The notes under the pieces were generated by a model. The model saw only the letters and a list, made by a program, of their open reading frames with translations. It made no database searches and was not told the origin of the DNA. Of a DNA stretch of 64,000 nt, positions 49,526-60,995 are shown in pieces (the stretch's first letter is position 1; each line of letters starts with the position of its first letter). The position numbers and the translations under genes were made by a program. Source of the stretch: Cristatella mucedo (taxonomy: Eukaryota; Bryozoa; Phylactolaemata; Cristatellidae); assembly GCA_009760855.2 (NCBI GenBank), contig WPIO01000033.1, positions 2,368,501 through 2,432,500 on the forward strand, read 5' to 3'.

Positions 49526-49706
49526 TGCCGAGCTTTGTTTAAGCCGTAGACTTCGTATTTTGCAGACACAAGGACCTGAAATAAATGAATTTCTCCGAGT
49601 CTAGATAGGATGTCTCAAACGCTCGGACAAACTTGGCTATAGCATCCTTATCTATGTAAGCCCGGATGTTGGCATTGTTACAAACGGCTTGACTGTGGAG
49701 GTCATT

Positions 49707-49900
49707 TTGGTGAGCTGTGATGGCACACTAGGTAAGGTGGTTGCTTTCACGACCTCGGTCGCGAGGTCGTGGGTTCGATTCCTGCAGTGGGCGATTCTAT
49801 ATCGCCACTGCAAGCGGTAGTGATAGCCGCAAAGGCTCTTCTGTCGCTATACAAAAAGAGGCTGTTTAGTCAGCTAGGATTTATTTATTTATTTTGGGGC
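49707..49900 (+). mobile_element. SINE-2 copy nested in LINE-B, with (ATTT)n tail
   Basis: Near-identical to the copy at 23811-23998. A box tgatggcacactaggtaagg, stem cacgacctcg / cgaggtcgtg with loop gtcg at about 49749-49772, B box gtgggttcgattcc, tail (ATTT)n. It should be among the youngest SINE-2 insertions. Confidence 0.94.
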
Positions 49901-50505
49901 GGAACACTCAGATTCCGTGAGGAGGCCGCCGGAGATATATTGATCCTTTAGGCCTGTACGAGGGCTAAGCCATTCAGTTTCAAAGTGCCTTTAGATTTGC
50001 CCATAGCTATTAGGTTAGTTTTTATCTTTATTCAATTTGTGGAATTTCTCTGCCACCAAAGTATGAATTTCAGCAATGCAAACTGCAAGGGAGTTAAGAG
50101 TAGGTGAGTTGCTTCAAAGCTGGGAAAGATCAAAGCAAAGGGAAAGCTTTAGAGTCTGGTGAGATATGAGAGCCTAGATTGTGCTTGGCGATTACATCGG
50201 CGTGGGGTATAGCGTGGGAAAGCACTATTTCAGGCTGCACAGAACAATGAACGATGCCTTCCGAGGCCTCCGTTTTTCTAAGCTGCCGCCCGCTATCGAG
50301 CTATTTAGGGTGTGGACAATGGCTCTCGGCTGATGACTTGGCAGGCACGATGTGAAGCGTTGCACGTGTCGCGTCTCTCGAGACATCCGTCCATTTACGC
50401 TGCCCCCAGCTATAGAGCGTTTAAAGCACGAACAATGACTCGATCTGATGACTCTGCATTCGTCGTGCAAAACAATGCTCGTGTGTAGGAATACAAGGCT
50501 GGCTG

Positions 50506-50507
<2 letters not shown>

Positions 50508-50594
<87 letters not shown>
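50508..50594. repeat. (GA)n microsatellite, about 87 bp
   Basis: Uninterrupted GA repeat. Ser/Leu and Arg/Glu open frames here are artefacts. Confidence 0.97.
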
Positions 50595-50597
<3 letters not shown>

Positions 50598-50867
50598 CTG
50601 GCACCAGGGAGAGAGTGGGGATCCCTCAACGTCGACACCTACTTACAATGAGCAGACCAGGCTGGGCTTGTTTTGTCTTTGCTAATGTGGTACTTGGTAC
50701 CGCCAACCGGAGTCTTGCAGCTTGGTCATGCTAAGCAGCCAAATTCTGCTGCAAGCTAGTCGGAGTAGAGCGGCAGACTTTCTTCTACTGGATTGACAGA
50801 AGAAAATTGGCTTAAGATTTTTTTAGCCTTCCATGTAAAGGATGTCGAACGATGATGCAGGCACTGC

Positions 50868-50955
50868 TTGGCTTTCCTTTGCAGCAAATGTACAGCGACA
50901 GAAAGAGATTGAGTTCTCCGAAGGCGCTTTATCAAGTACGTTAATATTATTATTA
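50868..50955 (+). mobile_element. LINE-B 3' end
   Basis: tttgcagcaaatgtacagcg, gagattgagttctccgaagg, tatcaagtacgttaatatta. Only about 90 bases. Confidence 0.85.
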
Positions 50956-51203
50956 CATCCAAAATTTTGATGCGTGGCTTCATTAATTGATGTGTCTTTA
51001 AGGCGAATGCTTATCAACTTCCCTGGCCCGATCGCTAGAAGCCGATCGAGCGACAGACCCTGGTGGTTGCGAGCACACGATTCCGTATCCCGAATGGTAC
51101 CGAATCGAAGGATTAAAGGCGCGGTTAAAATAGCCAAAATAGCTCTTGGAGATATTTTTCGGTTAGGGTACCTGATGACCTCCAAACCGATTAATAATTA
51201 TAA

Positions 51204-51386
51204 TAATTAATTAATTAAATAATTCCTAGCTGATTAAAAAGCCTCTTTTTGTATAGCGACAGAAGAGCCTCTACGGCTATCACCACCGCTTGCAGTGGCG
51301 ATATAGAATCGCCCACTGCAGGAATCGAACCCACGACCTCGCGACCGAGGTCGTGAAAGCAACCGCCTTACCTAGTGTGCCATCAC
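51204..51386 (-). mobile_element. SINE-2 copy, antisense, well preserved
   Basis: aattaattaaataattccta precedes tagctgattaaaaagcctct. Stem cacgacctcg / cgaggtcgtg with loop cgac at about 51332-51355, ending ctagtgtgccatcacgg. Confidence 0.93.
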
Positions 51387-53876
51387 GGATTAAGGATAGA
51401 ACATTACCAGAAGTTGCTCCAGGAACTAATTTGGCTGCTACATATTAAAGCCCTCGGAACCCTCCCAACATTAATGTTTATTAACAAGTCTATCCCACGC
51501 TAAGACGCACATTAAAGGCCATGTTGTGAAGGACAGGAGACTAGGACGGAGGCGATTGAGTCAAATAACTCCCTTTTATTATATCCAGGAAGGTCCCTCA
51601 GATACCAATAGGCTTTTCTCACTTCGAGGGGCTTTCTCGCTAAGGCGTGTGGTTCGCTAGACGTCCCCAGGAAAGATATGAGGTCGCTTGTCAGAATCTC
51701 ATCTCCCACGTGTTGTCCATTCGCGCCAGGGTGGAAAGCATGACAGAGCTACTCTGAAAAAGTTGGCCGAGGCGTTCTACTGAAGCACGTCGCTCTTTGC
51801 TTGCCTTAGTCACAACTCGCAGTCTTTAGAAACGCACAGGCACACAAAGGAAGTTTCTCTCGGACGAAGCAAAGGCTCTGAGAAGCAGGTAGGAGTTTAG
51901 CTTCTTTTTGAAAATCATCGAATTAGTGGATGGCGTAATTTCAGTTGGTAGAGAGATCTTTCTCGTGGGCTAAGACCCAGGGGCTATATGATTTTAAAGT
52001 TCTTAAATTCACTTTATCGAATAATCTATCGTTAATTAAGGCTTAAGAGCCCGGTTTGGGCACGAAATCGCATGGCAGTGGGACCACATGGTTTTTCAGT
52101 GCGAACAATTCGACCAGATTTAGCTAGGCACACCGCCGTGGCTAGGGCTGTGATGGTGCCTCTGCGACCATTCGCCAGCTCAGCCTCACCGGAAAAAAGC
52201 AGGTCTTTCTAAGATATTTCCCTGTCCGCTTGCTAGACGTCTTTTCGTCCACTAGCCGTGGCAGCTACTCACTGAAGATTTTGAGTCGCATAATATCAGC
52301 CTGACAGTGATCTACGAAAACGCCGTGAGTGGTCTGCCCTTATCCGTGGTCTGTCTGCACGCTTGGCGACCGTGCATCCACTGGCTGTGACTCTTACTCG
52401 CACGAGCTCCTGTTGCATAAGCTCAGCCTTAAAGCGATCTATAAAATTCCTAGCTCGACGGCTGCTCCACGATCTCCTTTGTTGCCAATTTTTAAGTGCC
52501 GTCTGTACGTGGACAGCTCTCGCTCGAGATGTAGTGTATTGCTTCGCAAGTCGCTGCCAGGTCAGAGCGGATGCGGATCTAGATCCACAATAGTAGGGTA
52601 AGCGGAGGATGCTACCGCTTTTTACAGCAATAAGCAAGAGCATCTGCGCTGCATTCTGATTTAAAAAGAAGCAGGCGCTGTCGATGCGGAAAGTAAAGCA
52701 GAGTAAACGGCAGCAGAGTGAACAGCCGCATATATAGTAGCAGAGGAACAGCTCCTTTCATCCAGCTTTCGGCTCGTATTAAAGAACTGCCCGTTGAAGG
52801 ACTCGAGCGCCCGTGCCGAGCCGAAAAGTGCGAGCAACTTTTCGCTAGGCCATGCCTACGGTTTTTAGCCAAAACTTATGATCAAAGATCGCCAAGGTCA
52901 GCGGCCATTGATTTGCCTTCCTTTTGATGCGCCTCAGTCGATCGTCAAAGCTGAAGTGGTCGTCGTCCTAGCTGTTTTATCCGAAGAGCTTTGTCGATGT
53001 TTTCCCCACCGATTTGAAGCCGGTGTGGGCACTGACCTCCATTGAATCCTTCTTGCCGTTCCTCTTCCCTCGTCTGTAGTGAAATTGAATCAAAACCCAG
53101 TGGTCTAAAAACATCCATTTAACCTCCAGGATTGCCTGAGCAGTAATGCGCCAATAAATGTGCTTGTTTTTTTATACTGAAGCGCAAGCGTATGACTGTG
53201 CAAATGATTTGTATATCATTCCAGGCGCTCAACGTTAGCAAAGTGATCGTGGCAGGACCGGAAGGCGTTCGGTGAGTACCTCTTTCGTCGTTCAGAAATG
53301 TCTTGCTGGTAGTACCGTTGGCGGTCACTACGCATCCAAAACCTGTACTTCATCATTAAGACTAGGATATTGTACAAGTTATGGAATCGGGCTCTTTGTG
53401 CCAGAGGAACCTCCAAAGGATTGTACAAGCTATCGCCAATCGTTGGTAGCCTCTACGCCATTCTCGGGTGCAACCGCAGCTCTTGTCACCGAGCTGGTAT
53501 TGCTCTCCCTCATTAGCCAGCCATCTGCTAGAAGTACTGCTCAATAGATCTACCGTTGTCAGATTAATAATAAAATTGCCCAGAATGTAACCAGAGCTTT
53601 GTACTCAATGTTTTCATTCTCTAGGGAGGCGGGTGCGTCTGCCCTTGAATAAATCGTTAAAACAAATAAGTCAGTCACAAAGACAGTCGGTGCGTAAGCT
53701 GAGTATACTGCCAGTGCCTTTTCTTACGGTCAACACTGAAGCGCACCGCCGTTCCAAGCAACAAAGGGCCGTGTTTGCGAAGAGCTATCAAACGGGGCTG
53801 GGTCGTGCTTGAAAGGCTCGCCGCTCCACCGCCTGCCTGCTGCTTCGAAGCTCACTGGCATGCTAATTAGCTATCA
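51387..53876. other. Unassigned intergenic sequence, relatively CpG-rich
   Basis: A diverged LINE-B remnant may lie at about 51820-51965 (cacaggcacacaaagg, tagcttctttttgaaaatca). Open frames of 65-115 codons at 52296-53547 overlap on both strands and match nothing I recognise. A non-conserved gene cannot be excluded. Confidence 0.4.
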
Positions 53877-54075
53877 GTAATAATAATAACGATAATAACA
53901 ATACACTTGATATAGTACCCTCGCGATCGAATGGCTAGTGGTAGCATGCTCAATGACAACAAGCATAACATGGTTAGGGGTGCCATGTACAGGGTTAGCT
54001 TGCAACTATGGTTAGTGACAGCATGCACAGTGTCAGCACGCATAAGCACATACAAGACGAATATCGTCGACCCAC
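53877..54075 (-). mobile_element. LINE-B 3' end, antisense
   Basis: (AAT)n-like start, shortened 3' end (cacttgatatagtaccctcg) and UTR to gcacgcataagcacatacaa. It lacks the ctctttctagg segment through a small deletion. Confidence 0.87.
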
Positions 54076-54267
54076 CGGTAGGATATAGAGAAGTATTATG
54101 GGAGCTACAAGCAGCTCAAGCTCTTCAAGCGCCGCATCGTCGATCCACAGAGGCAGCAGCACTCGCTCCCTTTCGCTCGTAGTTGGCTGCAATGTGGGCT
54201 CTATCGCTAAGATTGCCGACTTCTTCGAACGCAGTGCTTAGGCATCATAGCTGCGTTAATATTCTAA

Positions 54268-54890
54268 GTTGGTTCGTGCATTTGTGACATTCAGCCTCGA
54301 CTTCTGCAACCTTTCTACTTGCAGGTCTTCCGGCCGGCAAAATAAGGCGCTTACAGCTGGTGCAAAAATTACCAGCTAGGCTTGTCTGTTGTGAGCGTCA
54401 CAGTTGCCACATTACACCAATTCTCACCGACCTGCACTGGCTACCATTTAAGGAGTATATCGACTTAAAAGTTTCGCCTCAGAGAATTTTGGGTCCCTTT
54501 GTTCTTTTGCTCCAGCCAACTTATCCAAACTTATTCCCAATCAGGCCAGTCATCATACCACCCCCTCGTCTGACTCGATTCGCGTAGCTGTGCATCGAAC
54601 TAAGCCCAAATCCATCGGAGACTATGCCTTTAGTTTGCACGCTCTCAAAGCCTGGTGCTTACTCCCGACTGATGTCACAATATTCCGTAACTTGGCAACA
54701 TTTAAAAAGAAGCTACAAGTGCACTTGTTCTTCACAGTACTTGCTTGGTCCCTCGTGTGAGTTGTCCTTTGTGTGATAATGCGTGCTGCCGAAATGCAGG
54801 CTATCCAAAGGCAGCTGATACGCCGACAGCATATGTAAAGTGAGATTCAGTACTCCGAGTTCACTATAAAAACGTTTTATTATTAATTAC
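54268..54890 (+). mobile_element. LINE-B 3' part
   Basis: Degraded LDFCN..L block, CCERHSCHITPILTDLHWLP and PFKEYIDLKV, then SIGDYAF-like and ATFKKKLQVHLFF blocks. A shortened 3' UTR ends near gttcactataaaaacgtttt. Together with the antisense piece at 53877-54075 it makes a head-to-head LINE-B pair. Confidence 0.87.
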
Positions 54891-55338
54891 TTAGATTTGC
54901 GTTAAGCGCTGCTCAGTGTATGAGGGACTATGGACCTACCAAAGAGGAATGTGTGCCGCTCAGCAGCAGGAAGTAGGTGCTTAACCCGTCACCCGACACA
55001 GTTAACGCTGGCAAACGGGAAGCCAAAAGATGGCGCTACGGTTCCTGCACATAATGAATCCTACTTCACGGAGCAGCGATAGCAAATGTCCCGGACTGTG
55101 TAAAGCAACAGGCACGTGAAAGTTGAAAGCGCTAGCGAACGAGGACGCAGTTCATTCACGTTAGCTGCGCTCTTCTTCATGAGACCCAATTGCAAATCAT
55201 GCAAATTATGATTAAAATCTGAAAAATTCACGCGTATTTTGCCGAACCGAGCCGATTAATCGGCTAGTCTTTTTTCACTGCTCTAAGTGATTTTTAAGAC
55301 CGGAATGATTTGCATTAGCATATTTTTGAAAGATGCAA
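54891..55338. other. 3' flank of the glycosyltransferase gene
   Basis: Probably includes the 3' UTR of the minus-strand gene. No confident polyadenylation signal was placed. Confidence 0.45.
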
Positions 55339-55625
55339 TCAAGGAAAGAACCACCAAAGAAACCAGAGAGTAGATTCTTGGGGTATATCTTCTGGAGATG
55401 GTGGAGGGATGTCACCAATGTCAACTGTGACGTTGGTGTATAGCGGCTCCATGGTAAGCTCGAGAACCTGATATCCTGTTCGATCCAAACTTTTTATACC
55501 GTCGATTTTCCACCAGTGCCGCCACCGCATAAAGTGGTCATAGCCGTGCTTGGACCTAGCTGACTTCATGTGTCTTACCATCTTGTACCGACCGATGTGA
55601 TTTGGTGGACGCGAAAGAAGAAGAC
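55339..55625 (-). CDS. B4GALT: B4GALT exon 2: C-terminal catalytic part and stop
   Basis: On the minus strand it follows the acceptor ttcttttttcag and supplies two bases of a split Gly, then residues 247-340 and stop tga (55339-55341). It reads LLLSRPPNHIGRYKMVRH, DGIKSL, YQVLE and PLYTNVTVDIG, the normal end of the catalytic domain. The Met and His of KMVRH are metal ligands in this family. After VDIG comes a 24-residue tail, Pro-rich then aromatic (LWFLWWFFP), not expected from the family. Confidence 0.95.
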
Positions 55626-55683
55626 CTGAAAAAAGAAAGCTAATCGTAGGCATTGGCTGAGATGAAGGACGTAATGACTCATT

Positions 55684-55828
55684 AATTGAATCATCATTCG
55701 ACCAATCATTGAATCCGACCAATCATTGAATCCGACCAATCATTGAATCCGACCAATCATTGAATCCGACAAATCATTGAATCTGACCAATCATTGAATC
55801 TGACCAATCATTGAATCATCATCCGACC
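55684..55828. repeat. 17-bp tandem repeat, about 8 units
   Basis: Unit ccaatcattgaatccga, with small variants at the edges. It lies in the glycosyltransferase intron, about 60 bases upstream (in gene sense) of the exon 2 acceptor. Confidence 0.95.
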
Positions 55829-56201
55829 GAGCACTTCGTCCTAGACAATGCAGCAGAACAGAGCTGCTTCATTCGCTAGCACAATGAAATAGTGTCCATG
55901 AGTGACTATGAATTGCCTGATTAAGAGGAAATCGATAATTTCTTTCCATTTGCCCCTCCTTCTCGTCAGCCATGTAACAGCTATCCACCAGTGTAGCCCA
56001 TCCAAACAAAAAAAGCCGTGTTGCCCTGCTCAGCAGAAAAGGTCGAGCTCTATCACGACTATTTTCTGCTAACTGCAGGGAGATTATAGTGGTTCTAGAA
56101 TTAATCTCAGCTGGCCTTTTATCATCACGATCTGGACTTGTCGTGTCTCTCACCAAAATTAAATATTTTGTAGGCCTAGCCTTTGGTCTGTATGCACCGA
56201 A
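55829..56201. other. Unassigned intron sequence
   Basis: An open minus-strand frame of 139 codons (55869-56288) runs into the neighbouring SINE and has no recognisable domain. Confidence 0.4.
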
Positions 56202-56340
56202 CTGGTTTGGCCTAGTGGTTAAGGTACTCGTCCCGACCAAGATCTGGCCGACGTCGTGGGCTCGAGCCCTGTGGCATATGTGAAGCACCTAAAGTAAGAT
56301 TATTAAGTTCTCCTAGGGTGCTATGCAAATGAATTGTATA
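56202..56340 (+). mobile_element. SINE-1 copy
   Basis: A box tggcctagtggttaagg, gaccaagatctggccgacgt, B box gtgggctcgagccc, then attaagttctcctagggtgc and tatgcaaatgaattgt. Confidence 0.9.
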
Positions 56341-56341
56341 T

Positions 56342-56420
56342 GCTCCAAAAGCCTGGAGCTAAATTTTGGCTATCATCACGGCATCTTATGACGTCGAAAC
56401 ATTTAAAGAAGAAGGTAAGA
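56342..56420 (+). mobile_element. Short LINE-B coding remnant
   Basis: Resembles the PKAW.LLP..I.TS.DLTTFKKK segment with frameshifts (aaagcctggagctaaatttt, acatttaaagaagaagg). Confidence 0.6.
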
Positions 56421-56460
56421 TACGCGTAAATTGCCTTTTGCGTTTTTTTGGCTGTTGACT

Positions 56461-56968
56461 ATAATAATAATAATAATATTGCACTTGATAAAGCGCCCTC
56501 AGAGAACTTAATCTCTTTCTAGGCGCTTTACATTTGCTGCAAAGTGATACGCAATAGAATAGTAAGTAAAATCATGCTTGAAAAACAAACAAAATGAATA
56601 ACATGGTTAGGGGTTACATGCACTGGGTCAGCATGCAAATGTGGTTAGTGGCAGCATGAACAGTGTCAGCACGCATAAGCACATCGAGGACGAATCACAA
56701 GGACCCACTAAATGCTGTCCTAAATAGGTATGTTTTTAAGTTTCTTTTAAATGTGGTCAGGTCAGGGGATGTTCTGATGCAGGTCGGGAGGGAGTTCCAG
56801 GCTGTGGGAGCATACGAGCTAAATGCACGGTCTCCAAAGGATTTAAGGTTTGTACGAGGTATTTCTAGACTGTTGGATTCAGAAAAGCGAGTGGTACGAT
56901 GCTTTGCCTGATGGGGTAGTATATCTGAAAGATAGGCTGGAGCCATAGAATGAAGAGACCTAAAAGTA
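56461..56968 (-). mobile_element. LINE-B 3' part, antisense
   Basis: (AAT)n at 56461-56479, reversed tail, UTR and the C-terminal domain in an open minus frame (56695-57015) with RTTRFSESNSLEIPRTNLKS and FGDRAFSSYAPTAWNSLP. Very close to the copy at 19171-20323, so both are relatively young. Confidence 0.93.
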
Positions 56969-56989
56969 CTGTGTGCCTTTTTCGTATTG

Positions 56990-57072
56990 ACGTGCTTCCT
57001 TTGAAGCATATGCAAAATGCCTAAAATAATTTAGTTCTTTAAGAGTGCAATACAGATGTCTTATTTTTATTA
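56990..57072 (+). mobile_element. LINE-B or SINE-1 3' tail, sense
   Basis: gcaaaatgcctaaaataatt, agttctttaagagtgcaata and a T/ATT-rich end. Diverged. Confidence 0.6.
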
Positions 57073-57409
57073 TTACTATAATTGCTCATTATTTCTCTTC
57101 GCATTACATCAGCTTAATTAGTGATGGGTACTTCCTTTACCACTGGGGAGCAAACATGCACAGCATTCCTGCAGATATAAATATCTATGGCAGTATGTCA
57201 ACCACCCCGACAGGAGCCTTTCTAGGCGCCGTATTCTAGCTGCGGTCTCACTGCCCTTGCTGATTCTCGAGAAATTATTCTTGAAGATAATAATGTCTAC
57301 AAACACTATGTCTGCAAGAACAGCAGCTCGTGCTCGATGTGTCCAGCACAAGCTACGATTGCGGGAGATAAGAACGCATAGAATAGCAATAGGGTCAACA
57401 CTGCTTATA
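57073..57409. other. Unassigned intron sequence
   Basis: No recognised feature. Confidence 0.4.
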
Positions 57410-57537
57410 TAATGTAATGTATCTCCGTCTGTAACTCCACAAAGTCAAAAAGACCATGTGGGTGTTACGAAAGAGAGTTTTTTATAGCGCACTCACAGCC
57501 TAAGCGGCTTTCGGTACGCATTCGGTAGCCAACAGAG
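57410..57537 (-). mobile_element. LINE-A 3' UTR end, antisense
   Basis: ataatgtaatgtatctccgt through ctgtaactccacaaag and cggtacgcattcggtagcca. Truncated at about 57537. Confidence 0.88.
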
Positions 57538-58194
57538 CTAGAAAGCAACCAGGAACAGGACCGATAAAGCTAGCGAAAACTAGCTAGTGAGAAGATAGCA
57601 TTAATACTTAAATTTCCTGCGAGAAAAAAAAAACTATAAGCATGACAGTTGAACCTCGATTACAAACTATGAGCTTGGCCACTGACTCACAACTGAGAGC
57701 CGCTTGTGAGATAGCAGCATTAGGTCGACACTTAGATGCAACGCGATTTGAGATTATGTGTAGACGAGATTATTGAGTTACTTACCACCTGGCCATCATA
57801 TAAGGCATGAACCTGACTACACCCACTCATCTGTAGTAATGGTCTGCCGGTCGATGAGTCCTAGCGCTGAGCGTGAGTTGCTATAAGCTTGTAAACGAGT
57901 CTACTGAAAGTCACCTGCCGTATCGGAAGTAATATAAAGGCTGTTGTTCTTCGTGTTTTTCTAATATAGCGTTGCTGTTGGTCCAAAGTGCATGATATCC
58001 GGCATTTGTAGTTACTGTTGCGAGCTTAAGGTCTTTACTCATTGCAAGTGTTGGGCCGCGACCCAAACTAGTGAGGGTCGTGTGGCCATAACGTAGCAAC
58101 ATAGCTCTTTACTCTGCGGACAAGTCTGTGGCGAAAAAACTCACTGCATTCTTAAGGAATTTGCAAAAAGTACTTTTTAAAACGAGTCGTTCAG
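57538..58194. other. Unassigned intron sequence
   Basis: No repeat or gene recognised. Confidence 0.4.
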
Positions 58195-58285
58195 CTAGCT
58201 ACTCTGTGCAGCTAGCTACTCCGTGCAGCGAGCCACTCCGTGCAGCTACCTACTCCGTGCAGCTACCAACTCCGTGCAGCGCTGC
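58195..58285. repeat. About 18-bp tandem repeat, five units
   Basis: Variants of agctacctactccgtgc, decaying at both ends. Confidence 0.9.
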
Positions 58286-58445
58286 GAGACACCCTTGCGA
58301 CTTCACTCCTTATCTGCTAGGGTGGAGCTGCCAGCCAAACAGACAGGAATAATTAATAATGGCGGCTTATTGAGGGCCAACTGGATAAAGGAAAATAAGT
58401 GGTGACAGCAGCGATGCCAAAACGAAGAATCCAAATTAAAATTTC

Positions 58446-58530
58446 TCATGTATAATGCACTCTAAGAGAACTTAATTTTTTCCGATCCTTTAAATATGCC
58501 ACAGGGCTCAAACCCCACGAAAGCGGTCGA
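58446..58530 (-). mobile_element. SINE-1 fragment, antisense
   Basis: gcactctaagagaacttaat, then aaatatgccacagggctcaa and accccac. The tail and B-box side of SINE-1; the head is lost. Confidence 0.7.
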
Positions 58531-59009
58531 TGAATGTGTGGCTTGGGTACAGGGCAATGCTACAGCACTCAGCTGCGGCACATAGCGACATCCTTGATGG
58601 ACTTTTTTAGTGCAAGTGCGTGCTATCTTGTGCGCCTTAAACCGTCCTTAATGGACTGTCTGTGAGAGTAATGGGTAATAGAATGGTAATGGGGCTAGCA
58701 GCAGATCCAGCATAAGACAGGCGTAAGACAACGGACAGTAAGATCGGTCGCTGAGAGTCGGTGCACTGTTCTCTAGCGCGTCATAAGAATATACGTTTGC
58801 TGAAGCACTCTACGGCGTCTGCATCATTTGAAACGAGCAGCAAAAGGCGAGCACGTAACTTCTGGGCTAGACCAGGGCGGCAGGGTCGTATCTGTGCGAC
58901 TTACGGAGGAGCCCCAGCCCCACCTCCAGCTTCCCCATGCAAAATGCCGATATATTGCACACACGGAATTCTGTGAAGATTTATGCAGTCTAGAATGCTG
59001 GAATATCTA
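58531..59009. other. Unassigned intron sequence
   Basis: No recognised feature; CpG becomes more frequent from about 58700 on. Confidence 0.4.
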
Positions 59010-59185
59010 GGCAATGCTTCTTGGCTTGACAACAAAATCTTTCTTTGATGATTGCAGGTAAACATTACGCTGAAATAAGTACTAGCACCCTTTGTCTCAC
59101 GTAATTCTTGGCTCGACAACAAAATTCCTCTTTTGATGATTGCAAGTAAACATTACGCTGAAATAAGTACTTGTAACCTTTACCT
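59010..59185. repeat. Tandem duplication of about 85 bp
   Basis: Two copies, about 59010-59095 and 59098-59185, sharing gacaacaaaat, tttgatgattgca and gtaaacattacgctgaaata, with several differences. Confidence 0.92.
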
Positions 59186-60890
59186 TACTTAAAGAGTAAG
59201 AGATTCATCCAGTATGAGACAGATGCTTGTGCGGTTGGCACTGCTTGGTGCGTTACGGGAAAACGCACCGAGTATGGTGCACGCTGCGATGCAGTGCCGG
59301 TGCACCCCCGAAGCTTTAAGAAGTGAAAATTTCAAAGCCGCTGTCAACAGCCAAACCACGAGCAAGCAGCGGCGTTGCCATTATCCCCACGTGTACATTG
59401 CTGAAGTTTCGCGAATTAGCAGCTTATTACGTAGTTACAGTCTCAGCCGCAGCACAACACTCAACGGCTGTCCTAGGCTGGCAAAAGGAAGCTCTCGCGC
59501 CTCGAGGCGACGCGTTCGGTCGTTACGTATGCGATGAGTGAAAGCACCTGGCGGTCGTTGGCCGTGGTGCAATAGCCACCCCTTGCCCGCTGCTGCGGTT
59601 CGACGCACTCAGCTGTCTTTCCGATAACGTAATGGTATCAGTTACCTAGAAAGATGTCGCTTTTCGGAGCAGTCCTTATTAAACCTCGCTAATAAGGTTT
59701 TCGGCATCCCGTAGATGGCGCCTCTGCGGAACACTTTAGCCAATACCGTATCCCAGGAAGGTTTTTCGGCTGTTTCCTCGTTAGCTGGAAGCGTCGTACT
59801 TCATTCCGACCCCAGCCCATATCTGCGCTTTGCCGACCGAGGCCCAGAGCCCCCGAGCAGGCAGATTTTTCGCGTCGACCGCCATCGGCACCTTCCCCCG
59901 AACCCGTCTCTACGGAAGAGGCGGGTGTAAGTGTTCGCCGGGAGGCAAGACACGCCGCGAGTTAGCCTGTGAAAGCGATCCAGCTTCTGTTGCATCCCTC
60001 CAGTCTGTTCAGTCACATTCCGTCACATCCGACAGCCATCTTCCGTCCTCTCTCATTTCGCAGACAGCCGAGCGATGCGTGACGAGGTCCTACCGCATGC
60101 AGCAGTGGTTGCCTTTCCGAGTCCCGGAGGAAGCAGCGCCGCCGCCGCCGCCGCCGCCGCCGAGCGACCGACCAGGGCTGAGCTCGATGCAGCCAAATCT
60201 GAGAGCTCGATGCAGCCAAATCTGAGCCAGGGCTCGTCAATAATGTCCGCGTGATAGCGACAGCGATTCAGCGACTTCCCGAGCTGTCAGCGCCCCTGTC
60301 AGAAGGGAGGGGGTGGTACCGTAGTACTCCTCAAAGCCGCCTCGAAAATGCGAGCTGTAGCCGAGTTCTTTCCGAGCTCGACGCGACTTACAATGATTTT
60401 CGTTGCCCTATCCTATGTGAATTCTACGCGGAGACAGTTAAACACGCACCGGGTCTGCACTTAGATGCACACGCAGCAGTTTTGCTCGTTAGAGAACCAC
60501 CTCCAGGTCACCGACTGGCGCTGACTCCCCATCAGGCAGCCTATTGACTAGAAGGCTCCGTCGCTCGCGTCTACGTTCCTTCATTCTCTTGCATCGGCCT
60601 AACTAACCTAAATATTTCCTAATCAGGCATCCCGTCGTATTACTCGCTCCTCAAAGTCTTGTCGCTTCGCTGACCTCTAACCAGCCTCGAATCCTTCGGA
60701 GGCAGCGTAATCAGTTTATGTGTTCATGAAGCCTGAGAGTTGCTGAGATCTACAGAGACGGCGACCGTCCACGGCTTGGCGAAATGTAAAAAGACGCTAA
60801 CAGCCCCACCTGTTACCTATGAATGTAGGCGTGAATGTACTCTCCTTAAATCGCTACTACATGCTGACCATGGACAGCTGACAGCGGATG
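59186..60890. other. CpG-rich block with (CCG)n, possible promoter-like island
   Basis: CpG is visibly frequent across about 59200-60700. (GCC)n lies at about 60137-60163 and a gccatctt motif, resembling a YY1-type site, at about 60035. Open frames up to 131 codons on both strands reflect composition; none is recognised. It lies inside the glycosyltransferase intron. It could be an unmethylated island, an alternative first exon, or a non-conserved gene. Confidence 0.4.
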
Positions 60891-60995
60891 CTAGACAAAT
60901 GAAATGCTTCCTTTCCAGCACAATTAAAGTGCTTAGACAGAAATGTAGTTATTTTACCGTTCTGCAGATTTTTTAAAGTTATTATTATTAGCATT
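60890..60995 (+). mobile_element. Diverged LINE-B 3' tail
   Basis: ttccagcacaattaaagtgc, ttagacagaaatgtagttat and an (ATT)n end. Weak but in the family's order. Confidence 0.5.

Larger units (their letters stand above)
48835..50215 (-). mobile_element. LINE-B copy, antisense, interrupted by LINE-A and SINE-2 insertions
   Basis: LINE-B blocks read antisense at about 48835-49270 (C-terminal domain), 49593-49706 and 49935-50215 (RT end; ccatagctattaggttagtt and tgcttggcgattacatcggc). The order matches the uninterrupted copy at 19171-20323. The gaps hold the LINE-A and SINE-2 insertions listed separately. Confidence 0.85.

Noticed and set aside
52296-52643. 115-codon minus-strand frame rich in Arg
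   Set aside because: Overlaps equally long frames on the other strand in CpG-rich DNA; no domain, splice or start context supports it.
59830-60225. 131-codon frame with a poly-Pro run
   Set aside because: Poly-Pro comes from (CCG)n; a second frame on the opposite strand is equally open. No recognisable domain.
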